From positions 7,567,131 to 7,631,130 of the forward strand of contig OW121854.1 of NCBI GenBank assembly GCA_933228895.1: a stretch of 64,000 nucleotides of DNA, read 5' to 3'. Positions 21,397-34,600 of the stretch are shown in pieces (within the stretch, counting starts at the first letter, position 1; the number at the start of each line of letters is the position of its first letter). Made by a program: the position numbers and the translations under genes. The notes under the pieces were generated by a model. The model was not told where the DNA came from. It did no database searches and worked only from the letters and a program-made list of their open reading frames with translations. The DNA is from Platycnemis pennipes (taxonomy: Eukaryota; Arthropoda; Insecta; Odonata; Platycnemididae).

Positions 21397-22544
21397 GACG
21401 CAAATGGTAAAAAGCCGCAAAGATACCAAAATAGTTCCAGTAAAGGACGATGCTTTATCATAGACGTCCACAAATTTAAAGTTTATGGCTTCAGCTATAA
21501 ATTATGAATGCTAAAATGTTTATGTTGGACTTAATAAACTTCATAAGTCTTCTTTATATTAGTATTTACCTAGCAACAGGTATAAATCTACCTTTGGGAT
21601 GGATACGCTTTATTTAATTCTTATACCTTTAATGAGGGTCACCAATAGTTCAGGACCCTCAAGGTTTCCAAGAGCCTGATTCCAGTGCTCTTGATGAGGA
21701 ATCTTATCGGAATGTTGGAACTCATTAACATGTGCCATTAGCCATTACCTCCCCATTATCATTGGCAATGTACAACTATCATTATCCTCTGCCCTCCGCG
21801 TCAACGAAGATTTTATCTCGGCGGATATTTTAAGACAGAAGAGCCAACTAGAAGGGGTTCAAATGGCAACATTGGGCAAGGAACCGTTCGTCTTCCAGAG
21901 TAGACATGGGATTACTTGGTCGGGACAGAGCGAGGAGCTGTTGACGTGATATGTTTCAGCGTTTGCAAACAAACAGCTTTTCATCTTGGTCTCATTACGC
22001 TTTTTATTAACTTGGGTGCGAAATAAATCACGCCTTCATTTTGCTCGTCGACGGACCACAGGCGAGCGCTTGGACCAGCGTCTACCAGCCGCCGAGAGGA
22101 AGAGGGTCTCTTGTCTCTCTCGAATGGACCGAATGGATGGTTCCTCAAGAAAGGTCGCCAAGTGACGGATGGCCGGCTTACCAAACCGAACCAGCGGCGA
22201 GGAAGAGTGCCGAATACACTCCCATGCAAGAAGGCACAGTTTTTTTAAGGGGACATTTTATTCCATGGCTCTTGAATGCCCCATCGTACTCTTCACACAC
22301 CAAAATATCTCAGGATTTCCAAGCGTCCACTTGAAAATATCGACGGAAAAACCCGGCTCGCCTTTGTGTCTGGATCATAAAATAACACGAAATGCACCGC
22401 AGAGCCACAAATGGAAAGAAAAATGTTGCATATCAATAATATATGCAGCCAAGTTAACCTGGTTATGATGTATGAGTATATTCAGTTAAAGGAGAACGTA
22501 AATTGCCGAGCATTCTACAATAGAAATTACTTAACCGGGTAATT
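21397..22544. other. No recognisable gene
   Basis: Unique-looking DNA. Overlapping frames at 21981-22468 on both strands have no domain that I recognise. Confidence 0.45.
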
Positions 22545-22735
22545 TATATCTACGCAATACCCTGCGAGCAACCATAAGGGTTTGTGGCAGGGGGTGAAGA
22601 TTACCAAACAGTGCATGTTGACATGCGACTACGCTACCATTTGCAAACATTTTAGATAAAAGAGCCACATGCAGCTACATGGTTAGTATAATCTGCCATG
22701 CGGTATTTCTGTATTTATGAGGTTAAATTAGCCAG
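22545..22735 (-). mobile_element. CR1-like LINE 3' fragment, family B (degenerate)
   Basis: The plus strand reads TATCTACGCAATACCCTGCG, AAGGGTTTGTGGCAGGGGGTG and AAGATTACCAAACAGTGCATG, the reverse of the family B 3' end. Only the 3' UTR is recognisable. Another family B copy starts 160 bp downstream in the same orientation. Confidence 0.65.
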
Positions 22736-22892
22736 GCCAATTTAAAACAATACTGTGTTATGCAACTTTCTGGAGCCAACTACTCGTAAATTCTGTTTTA
22801 AAATGGCAACCTAGAAAGTTACCGTACACATTATCAAGGGGATTGTCACATAACAGCATTGTGGCCACTTGTCAAAACGTGGAGAAATAATG

Positions 22893-24315
22893 CATCCTCA
22901 TCTACACGATACCCTGGAAGCCACCGCAAGTGTATGTGGCAGGGGGTGAAGATCACCAAGCATGCATTACCGACATGCAAACAAGCAACTATAGGGTCTC
23001 ATGCAACTATATTGTTAGTATCTATAGTGTTTAATGGATAAATACATGCGTCATGCACTACAGACTACTCTAAAATATTTCCCCTACCTATCCCTTTGCT
23101 ACTGCTTATTCTGTTCTCTTATACCTATTACGGGGGAAAAATGCCATTTTGAATCTATCAGTACGACAATCTATCTCTCTAATTTTATTTATCTGGTCGA
23201 ATCTAGCATAATACGCTGGTGTTTTTAATATGTGCCTAACATCTTCAGTAAAGCTATCCGATTGAAATTTCTCTAATAGATTTAATTTGAACGTTAACCT
23301 ACGCTCTGATAATGATTCCCACCCTAATTCTTGTATTAATTCTGATACACTACTCAACCTATCGTAACACCTTTTGACGAACCTAGCTGCTCTACGCTGC
23401 ACACTGTCTAGTTATCTCATCAAACCTAATTCATTAGGATCCCATACATTGGCTGCATACTCAAGGTGGGGCCTAACTAGTGAAAAGTAGCATCGCTCTT
23501 TTGTCTTCTCATCACATTTCCCAAGTACTCTTTTTATAAATCCTAGCTTTCTCTTCGCTCGGCCGCATATTTTTCGGATGTCTTCCCCACGATAATTCTT
23601 TAGTGATTGTTACTCCTAAATACCTTACGGTTTCAACGCTCTCGATCTTCGTGTTATTAATTTTATAGGATCTCTCTTTCGAATTACTCCTCCTCCAAAA
23701 ATTGATATCTACACACTTTTTAAGGTTAGGTTCTAACTGCCATTTGTCACACTACTCTTGGATTGCATCTAAATCTTCGCTAAGCCATTTCCTGTCTTCT
23801 TCTTTTGATATACCCCTATACACCACTGCATCGTCTGCAAAAAGTCTAAGCTTACTACAAACTACGGTACCCAAATGGTTTATGCATAAAATAAAAAGAA
23901 GCGGACCTACTACGCTACTATGGGGAACTCCCGATGTGACTTCGATTGTGTCCGACATGATACCATCTATGACAACCCTCTGCTCTCGCCCACTTAAGAA
24001 TTCTTTTGCTCAACATACGACGTCTTTATTTGTACCAAAACTCTCTAACTTCAAGATTAATTTATCATGAGGAACTTTATGGAATGCCTTTTTAAAATAA
24101 AAAAATATCGCATCAAATTGAGTACTATTCTCGCCGTAGACTAAAATATCGTGTACGAATAAGGGTGATTGTGTTTCGCAAGATCTACCTTTCCGGAACC
24201 CATGCTGGCTGTTTATGAGCAATCCCTGACTATCCAAATGCCCCATGATCTAACTCACCACAATGTGCTCAAAAACCTTACAAGAGGTTGACCTGAGTGA
24301 CACCCTTGCCATATG
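22893..24315 (-). mobile_element. CR1-like LINE, family B, longest copy (RT to 3' end)
   Basis: The most complete CR1-group copy. On the minus strand it starts near 24315 with an RVSLRSTSCKVFEHI motif, then HLDSQGLLINSQHGFRKGRS (24246 down), FKKAFHKVPHDKL and SDTIEVTSGVPHSSVVGPLL. The catalytic FADDAVVY (near 23850) is followed by the post-RT domain and the C-terminal QRRAARFVKRCYDR and CRTDRFKMAFFP blocks (23402-23106). The 3' UTR reaches the CTACACGATACCC tail at 22893. Stops and frameshifts break the frame. The fingers motif reads FKKAFHK rather than the usual FSKAFDK type, so a catalytic Asp is lost. Confidence 0.85.
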
Positions 24316-25000
24316 GGACGCATAATGAAAATAAAACCATGTCGTTTTGCGAAAGAACGGGAAGAATGCCTCGTTGTGCTGCTTAGTGGATGAAGAAGAA
24401 GCCTTTCGTGCGTTGGAAGCAAATACTGGAGTTTATGATTCGACCTACTCATGTGGAGTGCGAGAATGAATTCCTTACTGTTTTTGGCAGCAATTCTCGC
24501 GATGGGGACGAGCTGGAGGAGGGGGGAGGGTTGCGAATTCTGAGAAGAGTGTTGCTGGTGGGCGTCTTAAGATTGAGCTCTCCTCACCAAGCAAGTTGCC
24601 TTCGAGTCGAGCATGGCATCGCTACAACGTCTGCTCTTCATCGTTGCTCTTGTAAATAAAATTTCATCCATTTCTAAACGAGGTCGATGTGATTTAAGTG
24701 GGCCTCGGTATGCAAAACATGAAGTGGATGTCATTATAGTATAAGCACATTATTGGGTACTTTTGGTAAGAATTTCCAGAGACAAAATTGATTGAAATAG
24801 ATACTGTTACCCTTGTTAAATGTGGGCATTTATTCTGTTCGCACTAATGTATATATCCAAGTGCCTTGCTTTTTCTAAACTGGAATGGACTCAATTGGCA
24901 AGTTTTGAGACCTAAAACCCTACGAATTGTCAGAAATGTTGTCAGAATGCAATTTATGATTCTTTCTGCGCGGAATTTAAAATTGTCGTACAGCTTCTGC
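24316..25000. other. No recognisable feature
   Basis: Unique-looking DNA between the LINE B 5' truncation and a family E element. Confidence 0.45.
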
Positions 25001-25535
25001 AATGGGGTCGTTTACCATATTTTTTTAATTGCCGAATATAGAGTTTATAGAATAAAAAGACCCATATTTTTCCGTTTTTTGATCCGTCAATTATTTCTCG
25101 AGTTATAGGCGTCGAAAAACTGATGTTTTTAACCCTTTCGGAAAAGTGGGTGTGGTGCAACCTCTGACGTATAACGACTTCGTCCAATCGCAACTGAGCC
25201 CGCGAAGCTACTTCGCCTTATCGCAAAGGGGGGGACACAGCTGACTCTCTCAATTGGAGCAGTTGCGACAGCATCTGTTCGAGCTGACCTTCCGAGAATC
25301 CCCCTCCACTCCTTCCCTTCTCCTAAAAGCAGTCAAGAACTAGAGGAAAATGACGTCAATGTTATCACAGCAGCTTTTTCTGTGGGCGTTACCTTTTGCG
25401 AATTTTAATTTTTGATTTATGAGTGAATGGTTGTGGTTAGAAGATTAATTTTTTCGCTAAAATTATTTTTTTTGTTTCCATCTGATGGTTTCGTGTACAA
25501 AATTGCGATTTTGGTTCCGAGTAGACGCCCCCATT
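25001..25535 (-). mobile_element. Family E inverted-repeat element, copy 3 (535 bp)
   Basis: Termini AATGGGGTCGTTTAC and GTAGACGCCCCCATT. The TGACGTCA palindrome near 25351 and the AGCTACTTCGCCTTATCGC segment are conserved with the other copies. Inverted relative to copy 1. Confidence 0.8.
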
Positions 25536-26534
25536 CATTACTCTGATTGCTCAATCTATAAATTCATGGACTGACAGATAAATGTTCATCCTCATTAATG
25601 GGATGGTATCCTGCTCTCTGGTGCTAGCGATCGGAGAGATCTTATAAAAGGGCGACATTGGGGCCTTGATTAAACACAGCATGAGTTGTATTACCACAGT
25701 GTAGGTTATACAGCAACAGATTAACTTTATGTTTAAGCAATGGACTGATACAGATGACTCTTTGGAGAAGCAAGCGAGCGTCTCTTGCTGAGATGCTGGG
25801 TCCACGGCCCTTAATCGCCGTCGACCGCCGGACGGGTCCTAATGTGTTGCGAAGGAGAAGTCATTCGTCTCTGCAGTGGAGCTTTGTTTATGCTTGGCAT
25901 GTTCATCTGAATGATTCACGGTGACCTCCTCCCCATCACGAGAATCCTTGTATCATCATAAAATGAGGTTAAAATTAATGCTGGACATATAGAAGCTACG
26001 TGGCCTTATTATCAATGCAAGGCAAGACTTCTTTGTTGAAGATAGCTGGAACTTTCTCTGTGAGGGACCCTAAAGTGATCCTTTTCTGTTGCTTTCCCTC
26101 ACTTCAAAGAAACTAATCCTAGAAACTCGTGTTCGCCGACGCAGTTTCAGCGTTGAAGGACGCCATTGCTCAACGGATTATAATTTGGGAGCCAGGGAGC
26201 GTCTCCCTTGTTGATGAAGACTGGGGTATCCGGCCAACTTCATTGTGATTGCTTGGGGGCCGGGCTCGAGATTAAGGAGGAAGCAAACGATTTGGCACGT
26301 CTTACACTTAAGTCTGGAATGGAGGGAATTGAAAAGAATAAGGCGACGAGGGAAGTGAATAAAAAAGTCCCGCGTCGCCTTGCGTTGAGGGAATGCACTT
26401 AAATGGATAATCTCCGCTCTCGCCGCTGAACACAAGAGAGAGACATCTTCTGGAGCCGCTTGGAGGAATCTCTCGCCATTCGGATTGTGGGATCGGGCGA
26501 AATGAACGGAGGGGGCGACATCCTGCTCTGGAAC
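25536..26534. other. No recognisable gene
   Basis: Mixed composition. Frames at 26178-26604 overlap on both strands without a known domain. Confidence 0.45.
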
Positions 26535-27184
26535 GGCATTGTCCCTTGTCAGACCTCATTTGGAATATGCCGCCAGTGTAAGAGATCCCTACGAAATCGG
26601 TCAAAATAACGAACTTGAACGTGTGCAGCGAAGATCGGCAATATTTATAAAGGGCCGCTATGATAACCTTATTAGCGTAACCAGTCTATTAAATGAATTA
26701 AATTGGGATTCATTGTCAGATCGCAGGTTGAAATTTAGACTTCTCCTATCTCCTAAAGAAATTCCAAGATAATATTTTCCGTGATGATGTTAAAAATATT
26801 TTGCGAACCCCAACTTACTGTGGTAGACTGGACCATAATCATAAAATTAGAGAAATAGATTGCCGAACTGACAGATTCGAAATGTCCTTTTTTCCTCGTA
26901 CAATTAGGGATATGAGTAACGGTAAATATATCCAATCCGAGTGTAGCAATGGATAACATTGGTAGCTGCATGTTGGTATAAGGACTTGAAGTTAACCCAA
27001 CTAATAGCATGTTTACGCATGCTTGCTTTTCTATTTGTATCTTTTTAAATATTGCAGTCTAAACTAATATATCAATACTAATCCTTTTAAATGCGTGATA
27101 CGTAGTGCATATTTGGTGAGAATTCACCCCCTGCCACACACGTTTGAGGTGGCTTTCAGGGTATTATGTCGATGTAGATGTAGG
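26535..27184 (+). mobile_element. CR1-like LINE 3' end, family A
   Basis: A good reference copy of family A. SLVRPHLEYAASVRDPYEIG and VQRRSAIFIKGRYDNLISVT are followed by LNWDSLSDRRLKFRLL, a frameshift near 26750, then ILRTPTYCGRLDHNHKIREI and FFPRTIRDMSNGKYIQ. The 3' UTR ends CTTTCAGGGTATTATGTCGA TGTAGATGTAGG. 5'-truncated at about 26535. Confidence 0.85.
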
Positions 27185-27476
27185 GTCATGTCACGCGGCG
27201 AATGCTGATATTATCTCGCGGAAATTCGGTCCGCTGAAGGGCAGGAAAAATATCCATTTCGGCACGTCACCGAAAAGACAAACATTCCTTAGGTTTGTGC
27301 AAGAGCTGAGCGATATTTATTGTTGCAGTTAGTTCATTCCACTCGTGCCACACTCATCCAAGGAGTTTGTTCACTAACTCTGCGATCAAAACATGCTTGG
27401 TTGGTTAGGTGGATGACAGAAGCTCACCTCTTGACTACGCTCTTGATACTCATGCATTACTCATACTCATTCACAA

Positions 27477-27935
27477 ATACGATACGTTGAGTAGTATTTC
27501 AGAATTAGGGTAGAAATCTTTATCAGAGCGTAGGTTAAGGTACAGATTAAATCTATTAGAGAAATTTCAATCGGATAGCTTTACTGAAGATGTTAGGCAC
27601 ATATTGAAAACACCAGCGTATTATGCTAGATTCGACTAGAGAAACAAGATTAGAGAGATAGTCGTACTGATAGATTCAAAATGGCATTTGTCCCCCGTAC
27701 TATAAGAGAACAGAATAGGCAGCATAGCAGAGGGATAAGTAGGGGAAATATTTTAGAGTAGTCTGTAGTGCATGATTCATGGCATAATCCCTTAAATACT
27801 ATAGATACTAACAAACTAGTTGCATGAGACCCTACAGTTGATTGTTTTCATGTCAATAGTGCATGCTTGGTGATCTTCACCCCCTGCCACACACACTCGC
27901 GGTGGCTTGCAGGGTATCGTGTAGATGTAGATGTC
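27477..27935 (+). mobile_element. CR1-like LINE 3' end, family B
   Basis: Starts within the ACGATAGGTTGAGTAGT block, carries ERRLRYRLNLLEKFQSDSFT, VRHILKTPAYYARF and DRFKMAFVPRTIREQNRQH, and ends with the TTCACCCCCTGCCACACACA, GCGGTGGCTTGCAGGGTATC and GTGTAGATGTAGATG signature. One in-frame stop (RFD then TAG near 27640). Confidence 0.8.
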
Positions 27936-29506
27936 TCCAAATGACACATTTTTCACTCTTACTAATTACATCGCATTCGTGAAACACTATCTGGGATAAT
28001 GCTTTTGCATTGGATTAATCTGAAGAAATGGACTTATGTAAATAAATTGAAATTCTTGTTTATTCCTGTGAAATAAATGGTGTACTACTCCTGACACTCC
28101 CATTTGTTGAGATTTGGACAGCTTAAAATACCTGTTGCAGCATTAAGTAATAATTCTACGTGACCCAGTATTTGGATTCCTCACTGAGCCTTTAGATCAT
28201 TGCAATGGAACTGGCTTTTAGATGACTTAACTGATTCTAGTACTCCCAAGCAAATGGAATCATTACCTATTCGATTCCATTGATTGTCTTAATTTGTGAA
28301 AATTTCATTTCGTTTGCCACGTGGGAACAGAGAGAGTGAAAGATTTATTTCAGATCACGGTTCATTCGCGTACGTTATGTTATGTTTGTTATGCGTAATC
28401 AAATTCCGGAAGGGCAGAATAAAAAGTCAATTTTGCCCATTGACAATGGGACACGCTTAGAAACTCAGTAGATAGGCACGCTCCTCGGTATAAATGACTG
28501 AAAAAATCCAGGATAAACCTGAGGAATATTCGCTCTTGCTCAGAGCAGTCAAATGGCACGACATGATTTGGTCATGTATAGCAATAGGCGAATTAACTCT
28601 TGATTCTATTACTTTTTTGTTTCAATTGGAGGCGAGGCGAAATTCAAAGCCCAAAAATGGAGCGAAATATACCATGTTCCGAGAGGTTGTATACTTTAAA
28701 ATTAAAATCAATGAATGACTGTGGCTCGATCACTCACTACCCCTTTCACTTCATTTTATCTAAAAACTTTTTCACTTATCAGGTCGTGGTTTTCCTTTTA
28801 ATTTTTTTCCTACTGCTTTGGATGAATAAGTATTAAACAAGCATAAAATTTCATAATAATCAGGTTAATAACGTATCTCTTTAAGTTTTGAATAATCTGT
28901 TGTACGATTAAACTTGCACTCTCTAGAGAAAATTCTTTTTTGTGTAATACTTGCAATGTTTTTCCACTTCTGTTAACGTTTTCCAAAGTTTCCCCACTTG
29001 TTTTTTCAGTTAACTTTCTGTCGTCACTCTCAGTTCCTTTAAATTTTTACATTTCACGTTATGTGTATTGCTGTACCAATGAACGCTTCGCATACACAAA
29101 CACAACATGCATAGTAAACATAGGAGTAAAATCGCAGATCTTAAAAATGTCAACCAAACGATATTCTTCAGTTCTATAAATTAACCTTGCCTGCAGATAA
29201 AATAATAACTTCGAGAAATAGCATAAACATACTGAAATAAGTAACAGCATTTGCAAAAGTAGATGCATGGACTTCCGAAGTACTCTTCTTGTGAAAAAGG
29301 CTGTCTTCGTATTATTTTGGGACCGCTTTTGCTCCAAGATCCTCGTGCAACGGTCAGGGTCGAAAGATCATGGTTGAGCGAGGGACATAGCGTTTCTAAT
29401 GAACGAACAATTCGGTGTATTTGTCCACGCAATATTTAGAAGCAACCATTCTTAGAGAAGTGGTGACAGTAACTCGCATACAAATGTACATTCTCAATAG
29501 GGAGTT
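27936..29506. other. No recognisable feature
   Basis: AT-rich, unique-looking DNA. Short frames only. Confidence 0.45.
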
Positions 29507-29945
29507 TCTTACCTTTTACAACAATCCTTAAATTTTATCTCACAGTGTCGTTCAAAAACCTACTTAATCGTCTATTCGCCCACTACACGAATAATATTAC
29601 ATATGTGGTTCAAAGTTTTAAACTTTTCAATTGCATATTGAACTGCAAACAGTCAACTTCCGTGGTTTTGCCTCCCACGGCGATGGCCGTCCGCTTCCAT
29701 CTGTGTGCCCCCTCCCAATTCCTCAGGGTTGCCAAATCGGTACAGGGAATATCTTACTTTTTTCAATAATCCTTGAATTTTACCGCACAATGCCGTTCAA
29801 AAAAACTACTTACTCGTCCTTCCGCCCACTATTCGATAAACATGATACTTTCGGGTTAAAGTTATAAACTTTTAAATTGCATATTAACTGTAAATGGCAA
29901 ACTTCCGTGGTTGGGCCTCCCGTAGTGAGGGCCTGGTCCATTGCG
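29507..29945 (+). repeat. Tandem duplication, ~245-bp unit, 1.8 copies
   Basis: TCTTACCTTTTACAACAATCC at 29507 recurs as TCTTACTTTTTTCAATAATCC at 29752. The match continues through CCGTTCAAAAA, CGCCCACTA.., TAAACTTTT.AATTGCATATT and CAACTTCCGTGGTT.. in both units. The first unit has an extra CCCACGGCGATGGCCGTCCG part before the repeat restarts. Confidence 0.75.
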
Positions 29946-30874
29946 AGCTTCGAACTCGAGTAAGGGTCTCGGATTAGCTGCTTCGAAGGATTGGACCTTA
30001 GTAATGATGGTCCGACCGTCGGTTCTCCCCTAAAGAGCGACTTTAGCCTCAACACCATATAGAAATAGCTCCGCAATGTTAATTGACGGTATCATACGAT
30101 GTCGAATGTCACGTGACCCCACGCGGTTTATTCAAAGGGATGAGGCGGCCCTCACCCCAGACTAAACTATATCGTTTCCAGGTTATAGTCAATCGGTCGA
30201 AATATCTTCAATCACTCGATTTGTTCTCGTTTGTTGCCGCTTGCGAACGCTGGAGTACGCATTTGTTTCAGCAGCAATAATAATGTCAGCTCTGACATAG
30301 GAAGTACGCTAATCAACTTCGTTATTCCTTATCATTTATGCAACGTTTCGGGTTATAGTTTTCAGAAATAACGATTTTTTCATGAAAATTTATTTTCAAG
30401 CAGATTATTTTCACCCCTCATTAAATCTCTTAGCTTTCCCTGATTTACGATTTGTGAGGTTTTAATTCCATTGGCACGTTAAAAATGGATATGCCTTACG
30501 ACTGTAGGTTGGCGTATTCCGTGAAAGCTTTAATCCAGGGAGCGTAGTTAATTGAATTTATGGCGCTAAATCAGAAGTTACCGAAGCTCCACGGGGGCAA
30601 CACGATTACCCAAGAGGTTACATGACTGTCACATTTCATGAAAACCGTTGACTGTTTTTCGCATCGATATTCGGCGATGCAATAAACAACCTTATCTGGT
30701 ATTATCCGTATGAGAGCAGCAATGGTTCCCGGATAGTTACTACAAAATTGATTCATATGCTCAATTCCACGTATTGCACCGTGAGGTCTAATATGATGGA
30801 GAAAAAAACTTCAGTTATGTCCACGGCGATAGATCCGAGTACACCAAAATAATTCTGTCAATATCAGTGCTCTC
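29946..30874. other. No recognisable gene
   Basis: A hammerhead-like relic may lie at 30335-30370 on the minus strand (CTGAAAACTATAACCCGAAACG). Otherwise nothing was seen. Confidence 0.4.
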
Positions 30875-30920
30875 AATGGGTCGTTTACTCGGAACCGAAG
30901 TTCCGAATAGTGCACTCTTT
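30875..30920 (+). mobile_element. Family E terminal fragment
   Basis: AATGGGTCGTTTACTCGGAACCGAA matches the left end of family E. Similarity stops after about 30 bases. A complete E copy starts 200 bp downstream in the same orientation. Confidence 0.6.
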
Positions 30921-31073
30921 AAGTTGATTTTGACGCTAAATCAAATTTTAATAATCCTTACGCTAATGTTTCCGTAACCTAAGAGGAGTTCAACGTTCAT
31001 TATTTTCTACAAACGCCATTGCCGGTAGGATTCTCGAATCTCGCAATATCTACGCCAATGTTAATTTCTCGCC

Positions 31074-31609
31074 AATGGGGGCGTTTAATCGGAACCGAAA
31101 TCGCAGTTTTGTACACGAAATCGTTAGATGGAAACGAAAAAAGAATTTTAGTGAAAAAATTGATCTTCTAACCACAACCATTCACTCATAAATCAAAAAT
31201 TAAAATAAGCAAAAGGTGACGCCCTCCGAAAATGCTGCTGATATAACATTGACGTCATTTTCCTCCCGTCCTTGACTGCTTTTCAGGGAAGTGAAGGGAG
31301 TGGAGGGGGGTTCTCGGAAGGTCTGCTCGCACAGATGCTATCGCAACTGCTCCTATTGGCAGAGTCAGCTGTGTGTCCCCCCATTGCGATGAGGCAAAGT
31401 AGCTTCGCGGGCTCAGTTGTGATTGGACGAAGTCGAAAACGTCAGAGGTTTCACCACTCCCACTTTTCAGAAAGGGTTAAAAACATCAGTTTTTCGCCGC
31501 TTATAACTCGAGAAATAATGAATGGATCAAAAAACGGAAAAATACGGGTATTTTTATTTTACAAACTCTGTCAGATTCGGCAACAAAAAATATGGTAAAC
31601 AACCCCATT
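31074..31609 (+). mobile_element. Family E inverted-repeat element, copy 4 (536 bp)
   Basis: Termini AATGGGGGCGTTTAA and GTAAACAACCCCATT. Contains TGACGTCA near 31252, AGCTTCGCGGGCTCAGTTGT, GATTGGACGAAGTCG and the AT-rich right end. Same orientation as copy 1. Confidence 0.8.
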
Positions 31610-34600
31610 GCTTAATGTTACGATGCGTAGAAAATCTTCTTGCGTTTAAAATGCAGTTTGAATTTAAAAAAATCATTCTTTATATTTTGTCTTTCCTGTG
31701 ATCAAGAGTTCCATAGGGGAAAAGGTAGCACCCTGGTGGCACCTGGCAGGGTATAAAAGTGTTCACGGTTCGAATCCCAATCAGAGTTTTTTTATTTGTG
31801 GAAATTCTGCTAATGCTTCTTTTTGTCCATCTTCAAAAGAGGAATATAGAATGCTACGCTTCCACACTGTTATTTAAAAACTACCATAGACCATGGATTC
31901 GATACCATTTGCCATCATCAGGATCAATTTTGTTTTAGGAGATGACTAGGATACTAAAATACTACTACTAAATACTAGGATAATATATGCCTTCATCAGG
32001 GCCGCCCTAGTCATTCAGGAGTTTGTCATATGGGATTGTCATTGTAATAATCTCTCAATTACGTCAAAAAAATACTAGCATCACTTTTCGTTTAAGTCCA
32101 ACTAAATATGAGGAGGGACAAATTAAGCATACATGCATGCTATTATGCAACCTGTACCAGAATTTTATATTGTATTTTTACCATGAGTAAAAATGTTACG
32201 ACGTAGCAAAATAAATGTAATGGTGACAATAATAGGTTTCGACGCGTTATTAGAAATTAAGGTGACAGTTATATCCAAATATGCTTTTTTTGTCTTTGAA
32301 TCGGTGTAGCCCCGTTATATTTATTACTGGTATTTATAATGATGTACTATATGTTAATTTACATTTGGAATAATATCTATAAATGTTTTACTGAATCGTA
32401 ATGTACATACTTAAAGTATCTACCATAAGGATACATGTTAAAAAAGCGTTGAATTACCAAAACAGATGAAATCGGTAAAAAGCATTTTTTTTACACTTTT
32501 ATTCATAGCTATCACTAAATGGGACACGCATGTAAAATTTGACGAAAATCTGTATCTCGACAAAATTCTTTCCAGCCACCTTAATCCGAGGTAATGGTAA
32601 GGAGACGGCAGATTACTGTGTTAGCCATTTTACGAGAGCTAATACATCGAGAATACTAGACTATTTCCTCTGCTGCTACTAGATCTATTTTCTTTGTTGA
32701 TGTACTCTAAGTAGGGCTGCGCAAAACATGCAGAGACGGCTGTGCGGTGTATATACTTGTTAGATAACATTTCGTGAGTTGATTTAAAGCTGCTAAAATG
32801 GATGATGGGGTTGACTTATCTGATGGTCGTTCAGGAGTACCGCACGACTTCAAATGCATAATTGAGTGGCTCTTTCGTGGTTAAAGTCATTCGAGGCAGC
32901 TTCCGATGATGAGAGATCCAGAGATGGCTTCCGGCAGCTCAGGCCATTCGCGCCATTTATGAGGGTGGCTTACTGGATGGAGGGAGGAATGTTTATGGGA
33001 AATATGTTGGCATTTGCGTGCTCCTGATTAAAGATACCAAAGAATCCATCCTATAACACCTCACCCGGCGGAAAGGAGTGCAAAACCACTATCGTGCTCT
33101 CTGTGGAGTACTTGTGTTCTTAGGGGTACACCGATTAAAAATCTCTGCTGATTCGGGGTCCAAACCCGGACCCTCTGGGTGGGCCAAAGATGTATAAAAG
33201 AACTGGCAGGATGGTGTGCACGCATGTTGGCCTACGTGTGACAATTAAGCTATAAGGGGGGTGCTCGGCAAGGATAGGGCTCCGCCTTCTCGGAACAAAA
33301 CATTCTTCGCCCTGAACAACAATATGCGTGAATGAGAGTAATTTCTATGAGAATTAATTATTTCACTTCATCTTCAAAGAATGAGAGTAATGGCAGAGTC
33401 TTTATTCTCTTTCTTATCTTCTACATGTATACATTAATGATACATACTTTAAAAGGTGTTCAAGATATAGCGATAGGTATACCAATATGAAATTATATTC
33501 CCAAGCAGATCAATGCCATTCGTGATCAAACGATGTGTGCACAAATGGAATTAGAATATGCTAGAGGAGACATTAGCTAGCCTATGAGCGGCAGTGAAGT
33601 GAAAATGGGGTAACGATTAGGCCCCTCCTCATTGGCACAGAACATTGCGTTTTAAACGACCTCTTGTGGAGACTGCGTGGGCATTAAAACTCAAAAGGCC
33701 AATAAAATCGCGCCCATATTTCTCGGCAGTGGTGTAAATTAATCTTCCTAGGGTTATTTCATGGAGGTATTATTGCATCTGTATCCACTGCGAGTTAATT
33801 ACATGCACCTTAAAACTGGTGCGAATTCGTCCTATATGTGTGGCATTTTTTTGCGTGTTCTCGCGTATTCGACGAATTAAAATATTCCATTGTGCATCTT
33901 CCTAACCCAAATTGTACAGCGCGCAGAGACAACTCGTAAGTGACTATCGCGAGTAGTGATCCCGTATGCCGTGCCGTCCAAGATGGCCGATTTGGCTTCA
34001 GTCAAATCGGCCGCGATGCCTCCAGAACGTTGTAACCTCCTTGGGCACACATTGTAAATTCGATTCCTGCGACATCCGTGGATGAAATGCGAAGAGGTTC
34101 GAACCGAAGGCATATGTAGCTACGGTTCCCTTCGCTTCGCAGTGCGGTTTTCCATTAGCACGCAGCTCTGATTGGAGGCAAGCGGCAATAGCGGTGGAGG
34201 GGTCGGGGAACGGTGCTGACCAACAGTCGATCGATGTGCTCCACCACTCTCGTATCTCATCTCGCCAGTTTTAAGCTTTAATTACTCCGAAAGCTTTCTT
34301 GGGAGGAGCCCTTTGATGATGCTGTCTCTCCGGCTCACACACAAAACTTATCCACCGCGATTTTCGAAGGGATTTCTTTCGATGACGGGTCCCCCTACCC
34401 TCCCGTCTCTCTATCTCTCTCGATTTTGAACCGAAGCAACAGACCGCTAAGCACAGCACCAAATGAATGGGTTACGTGCGACCTCAGAGGTGAGTTCACG
34501 AACTGAAAAATCTTGAATTGCTCAAATTCCCTGGCTCTTTTAACCATGAGTCCTTGCATTAGGGTCATTTTCGACTGAAAAGAATCCCAACAATCATATT

